64,000 nucleotides of DNA from Porphyra umbilicalis (GCA_002049455.2 KV918852.1:186001-250000), one strand, 5' to 3'; counted from the stretch's first letter, positions 1 through 11,219 are shown. Notes: generated by a model not told the origin, from the sequence alone. Translations and numbers: made by a program.

Positions 1-1375
1 GGTACAGCAGGAGTTGAGGCACAGAGGTAACAAGGCCGGCGGTGACCGAGGGGCGCATCCTTGCGGCCGCCGTGCGCTGAAGGGCTTGTGTCACCAAGAG
101 CAACCACGCCCGCGTGCCTGTGTGGTCGCGCCCGCTGGATGGGGCTACTGCCCAGTGTGGTCCACCGTGCGCAGGGGTCCGCCACTCCCAGTCGCGAACT
201 GTGGGCCGAGCCCTAGCCGCTGTGTTGTTCGTGCGTTGTGGCTGAGAGGGACAGAAACCTGGGGCGAGTGTCGCGCGCGCCGGGTCGGCGGGCGGCGCAG
301 GCAGGCTAGGGGGGAGGGTGCGCGCGTCGTGGGCAGGCGAGCGCCTCTTGCTGCTGCAGATTGGTGGGGGTGCTCGGGTGGACGTGGGGGCAGGGTTCGA
401 CCTCGCGGTTGGCCGGGGGTAGGGGGCTGGGTGTGGGGTAGTGCGATTGTTGGGGGTGCGGCCACGGTGGGGCTAGATGTGGGACTGTGAAAACCGGCGT
501 CAACGTTCATGCATTGGCGAGCCAGTGCAGGGTTCTGCAGTCAGCCTTCTTCCAGAGCTGTCAACGCTTCCACAATTTCAGCTGCCTGAAGAGTCCACAG
601 CAGTAGGGGGCAACCACACAAGTGCACAAACACGCACTCAAAAGTCCCTGTCTGTGGGTCGCTGCCGTCTATTGACCCTTCTTGGCCGATCCTTGGACTT
701 TTTCGGGCAGCACAGCCCTGAGAGCGGGTGTGCCCGCTCCTTTGAAACCGCCCCAGTCAGCAAACGGTGGGATGCACACAGTAGAGGGGGGCACGTAGAC
801 AGCTCTTGGGCCACTCCTTCGAGCACATCGGCAGGCCACGATGGCTGAAGGTGACCGTTCGACCGGCATGACTCAGCCTCCAAGGCCTTCAACCACATGA
901 GGGGGTGCGACCGCAACACACGTCACGCACTCGAGCGGATTCGATCCAGATTGGTACCGAAAGGCCTCCACGTGTCTCGCTAGATTGACTTGATTTGGGC
1001 GGTTCGTGCTCCGTTCACACGCTCTCCGTGACATGTTCGGCACGTATTCGACGGATGCCGCTTCATTCTGATACTTGCGACGACACTGCTACGTGTCCTT
1101 CGTTGGCAACCACACACTGCGGCCAACAACGTCGAGGCCAACGGCGCTCAGATCTTCGAAAGGTAGCCCACTCTGTTTCACGCATTACATTGCCCGTTAT
1201 CATCGCGTTGGCCCGTTGGCAACTGACTACTCGCAGGGCCACACGTAGCGGTTTCATTTCACCGTTTCAGACCGGTGGCCCGACATTGGTGGGAATGCTC
1301 TAAATCTTATCTGACTCAAAATATGCTGGTGTTAAGATTAACTGAGTGGTCACAAATTTGGCAGACTAATATACC
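1..1375. other. No recognisable gene
   Basis: Reading frames here are short, GC-driven and carry no motif I recognise on either strand. About 1300-1375 becomes AT-rich just before the copia A homology starts, so the left breakpoint of copia A is near 1376. I see no LTR or inverted repeat. Confidence 0.5.
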
Positions 1376-1832
1376 CCGGGTGCTGTCCCGCTTCATGTCG
1401 TGCCCTAAGCAGGACCACAAGCGCGCAGCACAAGGAGTATTGCGCTTCCTGCGCAGGACACCCCACCTTGGCGTGGTCTACGGCGGCAGCGAGCCATTGC
1501 CGGGGCTTGTCAACGCCGACTGGGCGGGCGACGTTGACGACCGTCGGTCGACGACAGGCTTTGTCTTCACCCCCAATGGCGGGCCCATCGCGTTGGCAAG
1601 CAAGCGCCAGTCGACGGTCGCAACCTCGACGGTCGAAGCGGAGTACGCGGCCGCCGCGATGGCCACCAAGGAGGCGCTGTGGCTGCGCAAGCTGCTGTCG
1701 GCTCTGGGCCTCGATGGCGGGTCCGTGCTGATGGGGGAAGACAACCAGGCTTTCCTTTCCTTGGTAAACAACCCGGAAGCCACCGGGCGTACCAAGCACA
1801 TGGACGTCGCGCACCACATAGTACGTGACTAC
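1376..1832 (+). pseudogene. Copia A: Ty1/copia RNase H region, 5'-truncated and interrupted
   Basis: This is the C-terminal part of a Ty1/copia pol polyprotein. It begins abruptly at the motif LSRFMS (end of the reverse transcriptase region). It then shows the RNase H signatures NADWAGD, RRSTTGF, STVEAEY and the terminal TKHMDVAHHIVRDY. The RT core, integrase, protease and gag are absent, so the 5' end is lost. The frame is cut at 1832 by gypsy A and resumes in the same frame at 10724. In the intact element RNase H removes the RNA template strand during cDNA synthesis; this copy cannot work. Confidence 0.9.
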
Positions 1833-2224
1833 TGTGGTATTAATAACGTTAGTTCAATTACCAGTGTACTGAGACCGACCGTAGCCAAGCAATAAAGCGA
1901 GTTCTATCGCCGTCGCGGCGAGGAAGAAGACCTTTTGTTGAAGGGCATCCGATGGGGAGCCGGGTGGTGCCCACGACGGCGACCCCGGACCCACGGTGGT
2001 TTAATACAAACAACGGCACTGGTCGATCGACCATCCGATCAAGCGATCGTAATGAGTGCCGGCAGACAGATAAGACAGGCAAGCAAGCAAGCAATAAAAA
2101 TAAACAATGCGGAAGTAACCCCCCAAAGGGCGTGCCACAAGCCGAGCCACACAAGTCCGTGGATTCAACCAGTCAAGGGGGCTACTCGTGGCCAATTGCC
2201 AATTGGTAGCAGAGATATGCGACA
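1833..2224 (-). repeat. 3' LTR of gypsy A (392 bp)
   Basis: It matches 10327-10718 over its full length with about 10 differences and no net length change. On the plus strand it begins TGTGG and ends ACA. The purine-rich stretch just inside it on the minus strand (about 2225-2235, reading GGAGGTA) is the likely polypurine tract. Confidence 0.93.
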
Positions 2225-3993
2225 TACCTCCAACGCGAGATTCGAACCGTCCCGGTGAGATCCCAGGATGGTGAAACCCGATCGGGCGATCGCGGCCCCT
2301 TACGGGCCCGCGCGGGCGTAACTGCCCGGGCGGCGGGAGTCGCGAAGGGGCGCGCCGCTCAGTCCCGATTGGGGGGAGGTGGCGGTTCGCCGGCGTCGGC
2401 CGCGACCGTCCGATCACGCACGCGCGTGCGTGCGTGGCGGGCAGGTTGATCTGCGGGTCAGCTCGACGCTTACGTGTAGGCGTGCCGGCGCGGGCGGTTC
2501 CACGCGTGTGGGTACGTTGGTGCGGGGGCGGGCGCGGGTGCCAGGGTTAAGACCCATGTTCGCGGCGGCGCGTCGAACAGCACGTGCTGGGGTGACCATC
2601 GTCGGTGCCGTGTGGCGCCAGCTTCGTCGGGGTTTGACTACCCCGGCGAGAAGGCGAAAGCCGGGACGCCGGCGCTTGTTGCCGAGGGGAAGATGGGGGG
2701 GGGGGGGGGGGGGGGGGGAAGGGTGCGCACCCTGCGGCTTGTGACCACCGTTTCTTGTACGGGTCTGCGGTTGTCGGCACGGGGCCATCCCGTGTCATTG
2801 TGCTCGCGCACAGGTTGAGGCCTAACGGCAAGGTTGAGTAGCGGTGCGCCGCCGCAAGGTGGCACACCGCGAGGTGGTGCGCCCGGTGAGTGTGGGTTTG
2901 CGCTGGGTGGGGGGGGCGGCGCGCACGGCGGCAAACGCGGCAAGCCCGGAGGCGACGGCGGCAAGGGCGGAAAGCCCGGCGGCGACGGCGGCAAGGGCGG
3001 CAAGGGCGGCAAGGAGCAAGAAAGGCAAGGTCGGCTAGGGCGGCAAGGCGCAAGGACGGCAAGGTCGGCAAGGTCGGCAAGGTCTGAAACGCGGGCGGCG
3101 CGCCCGGTGGCCAAGCGCGGCGGCGGCAAGGGTGGCACGCCCGGCTGTGCGGGCGGCGCGCCCGTTGGCCAAGCGCGGCGTCGGCCCGTGTGGTTCGCCT
3201 GGCGGCGCGGGTGTCGAGGGGCGGCACCGCGGGCAAGGGCGGCAACGGCCGGCGGCGCGGGCGGTTTGCCTGGCGGCGCGGGTAATTTCTGCCTTGCGGC
3301 GCGGTCGACAACAGCCGGTGGCGCGGGTGGCTCGCCTTGCGGCGCGGGAAAGGGCGGCAATGGCCGGCGACGCGGGCGATTCGCCTTGCGGCGCGAGCGT
3401 CGAGGGCCGGCAGCGCGGGCAAGGGCGGCATCGGCCAGCGACGCGGGCGATTCGCCTTGCGGCGCAGGCAAGGGCGGCATTGGCCTGCGACGCGGGCGGC
3501 TCGCCTGGCGGCGCGGTTGACGACAGCCGTTGGCGCGGGAGGTTCGCCTTGCGGCGCAGACAAGGGCGGCATTGGCCTGCGACGCGGGCGGCCCGCCTGG
3601 CGGCGCGGTTGACGACAGCCGTTGGCGCGGGCGATTCGCCTTACGGCGCGGGAGGTTCGCCTTGCGGCGCGGGCAAGGGTGGCAACGGCCGGCGACGCGG
3701 GCGATTCGCCTTGCGGCGCGGGCGTCGAGAGCCGGCAACGCGGGCAAGGGCGGCAACTGCCGGCGGCGCGGCGCACGTGGCTCACGCCGTTGCGGGTGAC
3801 GGACCCGATGTCGTTTGGTCCACCGACCCGGAGATGCATGTTCGCCTCAGCCTCGCGGCTCGTTCTACGCGCACGTTGGCCCGACCGAGGTGGTCGATGG
3901 GATCCCGGTCATTACTGACCAGAGTCCGTACGACATTTTCGTCCGCAACCGCGCTCGCGCGCACACTCGGCGTATCAACTTCGCAGTTTTTTG
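2225..3993 (-). other. 3' non-coding region of gypsy A with GC-rich tandem repeats
   Basis: This stretch lies between the end of pol and the 3' LTR. About 2820-3790 is a tandem array rich in GGCGCGGGC and GGGCGGCAA blocks with irregular units. One longer block of about 78 bp at 3461-3540 recurs at 3555-3632. A poly-G run sits near 2695-2718. Long frames exist on both strands (for example 2547-3839 minus and 3132-4112 plus), but they encode only repetitive Arg/Pro/Gly/Ala text. I take them as frames kept open by the repeat rather than genes. Confidence 0.7.
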
Positions 3994-6900
3994 TCAGTCA
4001 TCATAGCGATGAAGGAAGTCGCATGCCAGCATGGCCCATGGTGTGGGATTTGCATCCCTTGAGTCTGCTGATAAAAGCACTTCGTACTCGAAACATGCAC
4101 GTATGGCAGTAGCGTACCAACTGGTGTTGGTCCATTGTGGTATTACCACGGTTGCTTCCTCAGTGGTTGTTACCAAGCGTCGAAGGACTGAGTCCAAGTG
4201 TTGTACCGGAGGTACCAGAAACCCGTTGGGGAGCACTGGTACAGGGGGATCGCTCCCGATCAGTGTCGCCTGCTCGGACTTCGGCCACACATATGTGTAC
4301 GGACCGTAGACACGGTTCAGCCGAGAGAAATGCCGCAAGGCAAGTTGGGGATCATACGCAAAGTTGCGCGTCATGGGCGGCAGAGTGGACTTGAGCCACG
4401 CCACAGGAATAACTTCCATAATTGCAACGTCGGTACTTGACTCTGTCCAAGAGACATCGGCATGGATAACTCCGTCACCGGTAACATGGACATGTTGGAT
4501 AGTGGGTATCCACGTGAAGTCCATGACGATGTTGGCCACGGTTGTGAGCCCGGCCTGTCGGCGACTTCGTCGCGTTGGCGTTTGCCACTCGTACCCCGGT
4601 ACATGCTTCTTCTTCTGTCGAAGGAAACGCACCACCAGGTTGCGGGGGAGGTCTTGAGGGGTTCCCAGGTGTCGTCTTTCGACCCGTAGTCGAACCAGCG
4701 CACCTTAGCGCTATAGCTGTCACCCGTTTGGCGTAAGCCTAGGAGTTTGTCGATCACATACTCATCGGCAGTTGCCGGGGTTGACTTGCGGTGGTCTAGA
4801 CCATCTAGCAAGGGGTGTGGAACCTTGTCCGTCGTCGTCGGACGAGGAGCTGGGGTGACATGGTCACTGCTGACGCGTTTCTCCTCGCCGTCAATGTCAA
4901 TGACAAACGTGGAGGCGTCCGCGTCCGCGTCGACGACCACGAAGGGGCCAATGGCGTTGCTTTGCAGCTTGTTTTGCCGATCGTGGTTGGTCGTGCATAC
5001 GTAGTCGCCGATCTTGACGTCCGCATTGCGGGTTGCGACTCGATGGTCGAGGTTACGTTTGTCACGTTGTTGCGTCTTACGCAAGGCCTCGACCACAATG
5101 GGGATCTGCTTGCGCAGGCGGGCCATGAACTCGCGCTTGCGAGCTAGGGGTGACCCATCCTTGAGCGTTCCCTTATTGGTAAGCGGAGTGCCCGGGGGCA
5201 AGTTGCGAACCGTGAGGTTGGAGATCCGCCTTGGGATAACAAGCTCAAATGGGGCGATGCCCGTCGACCGATGTGGTTGGCTATTATACGCCATGGTGAT
5301 TACCGGGAGTAGCTCATCCCATCGTGATGGGTCGTCGGCGTCGTAGTGTCGCAGCTGCGTAGCCATGGTCCGGTTGTACCGTTCAACTTGCCCATTGGTT
5401 TGGGGATGATACGCCGTGGTGCGAACCGTTTCAATGCCAAGCATTTTCATCACAGCGATGAAGAAGTTCGACATGAACTGGGGCCCTTGGTCCGATAGGA
5501 TCCGGTCCGGTGGGCCGTAGGCTGACACCCACGCGTCGATGATGGCTGACGCCACTGACATAGCCGTGATTCGCCGCAAGGCGACGCACTTGGTGAGCTT
5601 GGCGAAGCGGTCGGTGATGACCAAGATGAAGCGGTTGCCCTTCTTGGAGGCCGGGATGGGCCCAAAGATGTCAACGGATAGCTCCGTGAGGGGCTCGGTA
5701 GCCTGGAACAGGGTCAAAGGCGTGGTGTGTCGCCGCAAGGCGAGGCGCTTTTGCGCACACGCTGTGCATTTGGTGATGGTCGAATGAATATCCGTCACCA
5801 TTGAAGGCCAGTAGTATGCCTTACGCATTGTGTAGTACATCCGGTTCATACCAGGATGGGCGGCCACGGTTTCGTGGTGCTCGAGGGTCAACACGCGTTC
5901 GCGTAGCGACTTTGGAATAACCAGTTGATTGCCGTAAGGCGCACGGCGGTACAGAGCGTGGTGCTCATCGCGAAAGAAGGCCTTGGCCGTTCCGCGCTCC
6001 ACGCGAGTGGACATCTCGACGCAAAAGTCTTCTGTTTGTTGTGCTTCGACAACATCGTCGAACTCCACCGGTTCCGGTGTGTCGGTACCCGTGCACCTCC
6101 CCGTTATTAAGCCGTTGGCCGTCTCGGCCAACGCCAGACAAGGTATATCATCGTGCATATCTTCTGGCGGCGCCACCGTAGAGGCGCGCGACAGGAAGTC
6201 GGGCAAGTGGTGCGATGCACCTGGTTTATAAACCATATCGAATGTGTATTCGGAGAGGCGAAGGCGCCATCGCATCAAGCGTCCGCTTGAGTCGGTCGTG
6301 CTGTAGATCCAGCTAAGTGCTTGGTGATCCGTTCGGATGAGGAACCGTTGTCCGTCGAGGAGGTGCCTCAACTTGAGGACAGCCCACACAACGCCGAGGC
6401 ATTCTCGCTCCATGGTGGAGTAGTTCTGCTCTGCAGCAGTGAGTCCTCGGCTCCAATACCCGACGGGGTGAAGCAGTTCGCCCGGCTCCTCTTGCAGGAG
6501 GGTACAGCCAACATGGTCGGCGCATGCGTCCACGTCAACGACGAGCTTCCGATTGGCCTTCGGCAAGGCCAGTACCGGTGGGCACAACAGTGCGTTGCGA
6601 AGGTCCTCGAAGGCGGCGATAGCCACGCCCGTCGGTGGTGGTAAATCCGGTGGGATCTCGGCCCTAGTCAGGGGGTTCAGGGGCTTTGCTCGTTTGGCAA
6701 AGTCTTTGACAAACCGTCGATAGACGTTGCACATGCCCAAGAAGCGTTTCAGCTGAGTCTTTGTGGTTGGGAACTTGGCATGCTTCAGAGCATCTACGTT
6801 CTTGTTGTGCACGTGCAGTTGCCCGTTGCGGACAATGTGTCCTAGGTACTCGACCTCATCGGAGAACCACGTGCACTTTTCCAAGTTGAGGGTGACCCCG

Positions 6901-8465
6901 GCTTCGCGCAGACGGTGAAGAACCGTGTCAACGTCTTTGACGTGTTGTTCCGCGTTGGCGGAGAAGATGATGACATCGTCTAAGTAGACGAGGCATATCT
7001 GCCACTTCAAACCCGAGAGGATAATATCCAACGCGCGCTGAAAGGTAGCGGGCGCGTTCGTCAAGCCGAAAGGCACGGATAACCAGTGGTATATAGCACA
7101 ATGCGTTGTGAACGCTGTCCTCACTTGGTCTTCCTTGCGTAAGGGTACTTGCCAGTACCCCGCGGTGCAGTCGAGAGACGTGAACACCTGGGCATCTCCC
7201 AAGGAGTCGAGGCAGTCCTCCATCCGAGGCAAGGGATAAGCACTCTTCTTGGTGATGTTGTTTAACCGACGATAGTCGACACAGAATCGGGCCTTGCCGT
7301 TCTTCTTTGGTACAATTACCACGGGGCTTGCCCAAGCACTATGGCTAGGGGCAATGACGTTAAGCTTCAACATCTTGTTGATCTGATCAGCGATGATCTG
7401 CCGTTTGAACGGCCCGGTCCGGTAGGGTTGGGCCCGTATGGGCAGAGCGTCGGGAGGAGTGACGATGGCAGGCTCCGTAGCACGGATGACGCCAAGGGTT
7501 CCATCCCACATAGACGAATGCGTCTTCAGCATGTCTCGAATCTGCTTGTGCATGTACTCGGGTGCCTCACTGAGGTCGAGGTCCTCGAGTGGGTCACGAC
7601 TCGCGTCGTCCGATAAGTTATCGGTTCCACCCTTTGGGGTGTTGTCATCCAAGACGGCGGAAAGCATCGGCCCTTGGTAGGGTTCTGCAAACCCCAAGGT
7701 AGAGTTCTTGCGAACAATGATTTGGTCCTTGCCGAAGTTGCATAACTTGACCAGGAATGGTTCGTCCGGTTTGACGATGGCGATGCCGCGGGCGACTGCC
7801 ATGGACTTCTGTCGGCACAACCGAATGTTCGGTGTGATGGTAACCATACCAGGCGTGTCGCACGTGGCCATGATCCACTCCTCCTTGTGTCCGTTGACAC
7901 GCACCTGTTTGCAGGCTCGAACCCGAGCGGGCCTATCTTGCCAGTGGCGGTCCCACGCGCTGTCGTTAAGACAAGCTAAGATCGGCGTTGGCCGAGGTTG
8001 TTCTTCCGTGCAGCGCACGTGGTCGTGCCAGACGATCTTGCGCAAGCGCGGCAGAATGCCCTCGATGTTTTGTTCAATGAACTCGGTGCCAAGAATGCAC
8101 GGGACTGACAAGTTGTCGGCAACGAGGAATCGGTCAAATAGACGCACACCTCCGGTGTCTACATACAGATGTATGGCATACTTCGTCACAAGACGATTGT
8201 TGCTTGCATCTCGAATGCGCGGAAGCGTACTCAACTCTTCGGCGTAAGCCATCCAATTCGAAGGGAGAACACTAGTTCGCACTATGTTCACCCCGGCGCC
8301 CGTGTCTACGACAGGGCGGCAACTTCGCGTTACGCGCAGGCATGGGCCAAACGTGGCTGCGATCTCATAGTGCCGAAGGGCACGACGTAAGAGTCTTGTC
8401 ACCGTACGCTTTCGCGTTCCGCCGGGCAACCCCAAGTCGGGCACCCGGCCTAGACGTTTTTCGAG
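3994..8465 (-). pseudogene. Gypsy A pol polyprotein with chromodomain; one frameshift
   Basis: The main frame runs 8465 to about 4655. Order: aspartic protease (VDTGAGVNIV, CILGTEF); reverse transcriptase (ARFCVDYRRLN, TSLDCTAGYWQ, PFGLTNAPATFQ, active site VYLDDVII); RNase H (VDVDACADHVG, STMERECLGVVWA, IRTDHQAL); integrase (zinc-binding H-H-C-C, then VDIFGP, LSDQGPQF, YHPQTNGQVERYNR, which gives D, D and E); and a chromodomain (EYVIDKLLG, WFDYGSKDDTWEP). Just after TWEP, near 4650-4665, a one-base shift moves coding to the frame ending at 3994. That frame adds about 210 residues with no gypsy-standard domain. There is no ATG at the pol start, and pol lies in the -1 frame relative to gag. 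RT and integrase catalytic residues look intact. Confidence 0.92.
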
Positions 8466-10096
8466 TCGTCCACGGCGTCCGCCGGATGCTCGACTTCGTC
8501 TTCCTCGACGTTACCGTCGGCAAGGGCATGAACGCCGATAGGCGGTTGCCGACGCTCGCGAGGGCGATAAGGCTCGGCACACTGTGCGGCGAAGTGCCCC
8601 GGCTTGTTACAGTTGTAACAGATGTCAGCCCGATTGGCTTGAGGGACGGCGGCCCGAGGGGGCGGCGGGGTGCGAACCGGTGTGAACGGTCGTTCCGTCG
8701 TCGTCCGCTGGTCTTGTGTCGCGTAAGCGACTTTAATCGCCGTTGGGCGGGTCATCTTCAGTTGCAAGCGCAACTTGTTCGTACCGTCCCAATACATCTG
8801 GGCGGTGGCGACCGTCTCGGACAGGGTGCGGTCGGGGAACTGGTCGTTCAGTACCCGGACGTGCGCTTGCACAAGGTCCGAAAGACCAGTGATGAAGACG
8901 TCCTTCACGTCCTGGATGTCGAACAAACCGTTCAGGAGGTCGCACTGCGTTTCCACGCGATGACCAAAGGCCGTGGGCGCCTCGTTGTCTTGTTGCTTCA
9001 TCGTAATGAAGTCTTGATAGGCGTTAGCCATTGTTGCGTGTGTCGCATACTTCCAAAGAAGCCAGTTGACGGCATCTCCGTAGGTACGGATGGCGTAACG
9101 CTTACGTCCGAGGGTGCTGTTAAGCGCGCCGGAGAAGGCCATCTTGGCGTTGCCGGCTAGTCGAAAGACCAAAGGCGGAAGGGCTTGACCGTGCGTCAGC
9201 CCAGCCGCGTCGCACGCGCGGCGAAAGGTCGTCAAGAACGTGAAGATGCCCAAGCGCAGGGCTCCCGTGAATGGCTGTTGCCCATGGAACGCTCCGTCCA
9301 AACGTTTGTTGAGACGGTGCGACCGCTGTGCCTCTTTAGGCGTATACGTCAGTTGACGGCGGATCAGGAAGTACGTCCAGTAGTCCAGGAGTGTCTTGAA
9401 GCGGCTATTAGCCCGGCGGATTACCTTGATCCTATCGGCTTTTTCAAGTCGCTCCTTCCGTTTGGTGGGGGGCGTGGGGCGCTTGCGCGCGGCCGCGTCC
9501 GACTCGCTCGAGCTTTCGCTCGGCGAGGACCCACTTGGGGGCGACGGCGGGTGTGGGGGCCCGTGGCCATCGTCCGAAGAGGACGTGTCCGTCGCGTTGG
9601 GGGTGTCGTCGTCTGACGACGTCGGGCTTGACCCAGAAGCGGAACCAACGGAAGATGAGGAAAGCGCGGCGTTAGCCGGAGCGTCCTTGCGGACGGACTT
9701 GTCCTTAATCACCTTGCTCGTCTTCTTGACGTTCTTGGTCTTGTCGCCCGACTGGCGGCGAGACTTAGCCACACGGCGTTCCTCCTCATGGGAGTCGACC
9801 TTGCGCAGGGCCTCGACGTCGTCGACCAACTTGTCATTGGCTCGCGCCAGAGACTCGTTAGTCTGTTCTTGGGCCGTAAGGCGTCGCTGAAGTGCTTCAA
9901 CGGCCGCCTTCAGGCTCTCCACCACCTGCATCGGCCCAGAGGCGGCTTGATCCGCAGGGATGGGAGGAGTTGGAGCACCGTCCGTTGGGGCGGCGGAAGC
10001 GGCAGGAGTACCTTGTCCCCTACCCGGCGGCCGGAAACCAGCTGGCAACTTGCCGTCTCTGACTCGCGGAGTGCCGCTGGTTCCACCAGTAGACAT
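8450..10096 (-). CDS. Gypsy A Gag protein
   Basis: Gag is a 548-residue structural protein that forms the virus-like particle and binds element RNA. The ATG at 10096 is the first in the frame after the leader. A Pro/Ala/Ser-rich N-terminus is followed by a predicted coiled coil (about residues 60-105, VESLKAAVEALQRRL), a Ser/Asp-rich linker, a retrotransposon capsid-like region (about 240-430) and one CCHC zinc knuckle, CYNCNKPGHFAAQC, near residue 500. It ends at TAG 8450-8452, where the -1 pol frame takes over. The frame is uninterrupted. Confidence 0.92.
   Translation of the reverse strand: MSTGGTSGTPRVRDGKLPAGFRPPGRGQGTPAASAAPTDGAPTPPIPADQAASGPMQVVESLKAAVEALQRRLTAQEQTNESLARANDKLVDDVEALRKVDSHEEERRVAKSRRQSGDKTKNVKKTSKVIKDKSVRKDAPANAALSSSSVGSASGSSPTSSDDDTPNATDTSSSDDGHGPPHPPSPPSGSSPSESSSESDAAARKRPTPPTKRKERLEKADRIKVIRRANSRFKTLLDYWTYFLIRRQLTYTPKEAQRSHRLNKRLDGAFHGQQPFTGALRLGIFTFLTTFRRACDAAGLTHGQALPPLVFRLAGNAKMAFSGALNSTLGRKRYAIRTYGDAVNWLLWKYATHATMANAYQDFITMKQQDNEAPTAFGHRVETQCDLLNGLFDIQDVKDVFITGLSDLVQAHVRVLNDQFPDRTLSETVATAQMYWDGTNKLRLQLKMTRPTAIKVAYATQDQRTTTERPFTPVRTPPPPRAAVPQANRADICYNCNKPGHFAAQCAEPYRPRERRQPPIGVHALADGNVEEDEVEHPADAVDDSKNV
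8456..8462 (-). promoter_or_regulatory. Candidate -1 ribosomal frameshift site between gag and pol
   Basis: On the minus strand the gag frame reads TCG AAA AAC GTC TAG. The heptamer GAAAAAC fits the X XXY YYZ slip pattern loosely (G AAA AAC). Pol is in the -1 frame, is open across this point, and has no ATG nearby. A -1 slip would join gag to pol about six nucleotides before the gag stop at 8450-8452. This is inference from frame geometry. Confidence 0.5.
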
Positions 10097-10308
10097 ACTG
10101 GGACCTGAACAAGGTGTTCCGACTTGGCTTACGCCCTGCGCGCCAACGTCGGAGACCTCAACCGTGATGCCCCCGGCACCACGCCCACAAGTCGATGGCT
10201 TACGCCCCGCGCGCCAAGCGACCGTATCGACACCGTCACAATGCCACGAGGCAGCGAGAAAGTTCTCGGGGACACCGTGCCGCGAGGCACGATGAAGGCG
10301 AGGGTATC

Positions 10309-10324
10309 CCCTGCTGCTCCACCA
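10309..10324 (-). other. Primer-binding site of gypsy A
   Basis: Two bases inside the 5' LTR the minus strand reads TGGTGGAGCAGCAGGG. It starts with the TGG expected to pair with a tRNA 3' CCA. I cannot name the tRNA without the host tRNA set. Confidence 0.7.
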
Positions 10325-10326
10325 AA

Positions 10327-10718
10327 TGTGGTATTATTAACGTTAGCTCAATTTCCAGTGTACTGAGACCGACCGTAGCCAAGCAATAAAGCGAGTTCTA
10401 TCGCCGTCGCGGCGAGGAAGAAGACCTTTTGTTGAAGGGCATCCGATGGGGAGCCGGGTGGTGCCCACGACGGCGACCCCGGACCCACGGTGGTTTAATA
10501 CAAACAACGGCACTGGTCGATCGACCATCCGATCAAGCGATCGTAATGAGTGCCGGCAGACAGATAAGACAGGCAAGCAAACAAGCAATAAAAATAAACA
10601 ATGCGGAAGTATCCCCCCAAAGGGCGTGCCACAAGCCGAGTCACACAAGTCCGTGGATTCGGCCAGTCAAGGGGGCTACTCGTGGCCAATTGCCAATTGG
10701 TAGCAGAGATATGATACA
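10327..10718 (-). repeat. 5' LTR of gypsy A (392 bp)
   Basis: This is the upstream LTR in element orientation, so it should hold the promoter. It pairs with 1833-2224. Target duplication ACTAC follows at 10719-10723. Confidence 0.93.
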
Positions 10719-10723
10719 ACTAC

Positions 10724-10906
10724 ATGACGCGCGGGGATGTGACGTTTAACTTCCTGCCTATCGTGAACATGCCGGCAGATGAGCTAACGAAGCCGCAGCC
10801 GGCCGCGGCGTTCATCTCGTTTCGGCGCGTCACTGGCGTTGGCGCGGGTCTCGGCACCTCGGGGCTTGGCGCTACGCCGGCCCCACGTCCTGCTTCCACG
10901 TGCTGA
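10724..10906 (+). pseudogene. Copia A: C-terminal end of pol after the gypsy A insertion
   Basis: The frame continues from 1832 across the excised gypsy A. It shows the typical copia ending with NMPADELTKP, then a Gly/Ala/Pro tail and TGA at 10904-10906. The fit of frame and motif order on both sides of the ACTAC duplication shows that these are halves of one gene. Confidence 0.9.
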
Positions 10907-11219
10907 GCCCCTCCGTTGTCGGCGGAGGTCTGTAGCGGAAGGACCAAGGCGACGGGCCGCGTGCCCGTTGCGTTTGGCATCGGCTTTGCCGCGGTTTGGA
11001 CCGGTTGTGGTGGCCGGACGGTCGGCTTGGGTATGTCATGTTGCCGTCCGAGTCGGTGGCGGTGAACTGAGTCCCTTTTGTTTTATTGCCCTAACGGCGA
11101 TATTTTTCTTGTGGACAGTAACGATACCGTCCAAAAGAAAACTCGCGCAGAGTGCTTGGGTCGGCATCGGTGCCGTCCGTTCCGGTGGACTCACATTAAC
11201 TTCAATGTAAATGGGGGAG
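10907..11219 (+). other. Copia A 3' untranslated region and polypurine tract
   Basis: No gene is seen. The last bases, ATGGGGGAG at 11211-11219, form a polypurine tract directly before the LTR start. Confidence 0.65.

Larger units (their letters stand above)
1833..10718 (-). mobile_element. Gypsy A: complete chromodomain Ty3/gypsy (chromovirus-type) element
   Basis: This 8886-bp LTR retrotransposon lies on the minus strand. Order along the element: 5' LTR (10718-10327), PBS, about 230 bp of leader, gag, pol (protease, RT, RNase H, integrase, chromodomain, extra C-terminal domain), a roughly 1.8-kb GC-rich 3' region with tandem repeats, 3' LTR (2224-1833). Both LTRs are 392 bp with TG...CA ends and differ at about 10 positions by eye. 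The 5-bp repeat ACTAC flanks it at 1828-1832 and 10719-10723. Removing the element plus one repeat restores the copia A reading frame exactly, which proves the boundaries. One frameshift in pol suggests recent decay or a sequencing error. Confidence 0.95.

Noticed and set aside
14..510. Long frames on both strands at the window start
   Set aside because: GC-driven, mutually overlapping and without motif.
2204..2214. TGGTAGCAGAG, identical to the usual initiator-tRNA-Met 3'-end primer site
   Set aside because: It lies inside both LTRs (also 10698-10708) and on the strand opposite to gypsy A transcription. The true PBS is at 10309-10324.
2547..3839. 430-codon minus-strand frame as a third gypsy A gene
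   Set aside because: The text is only translated tandem repeat (Arg/Pro/Ala), open in several frames on both strands.
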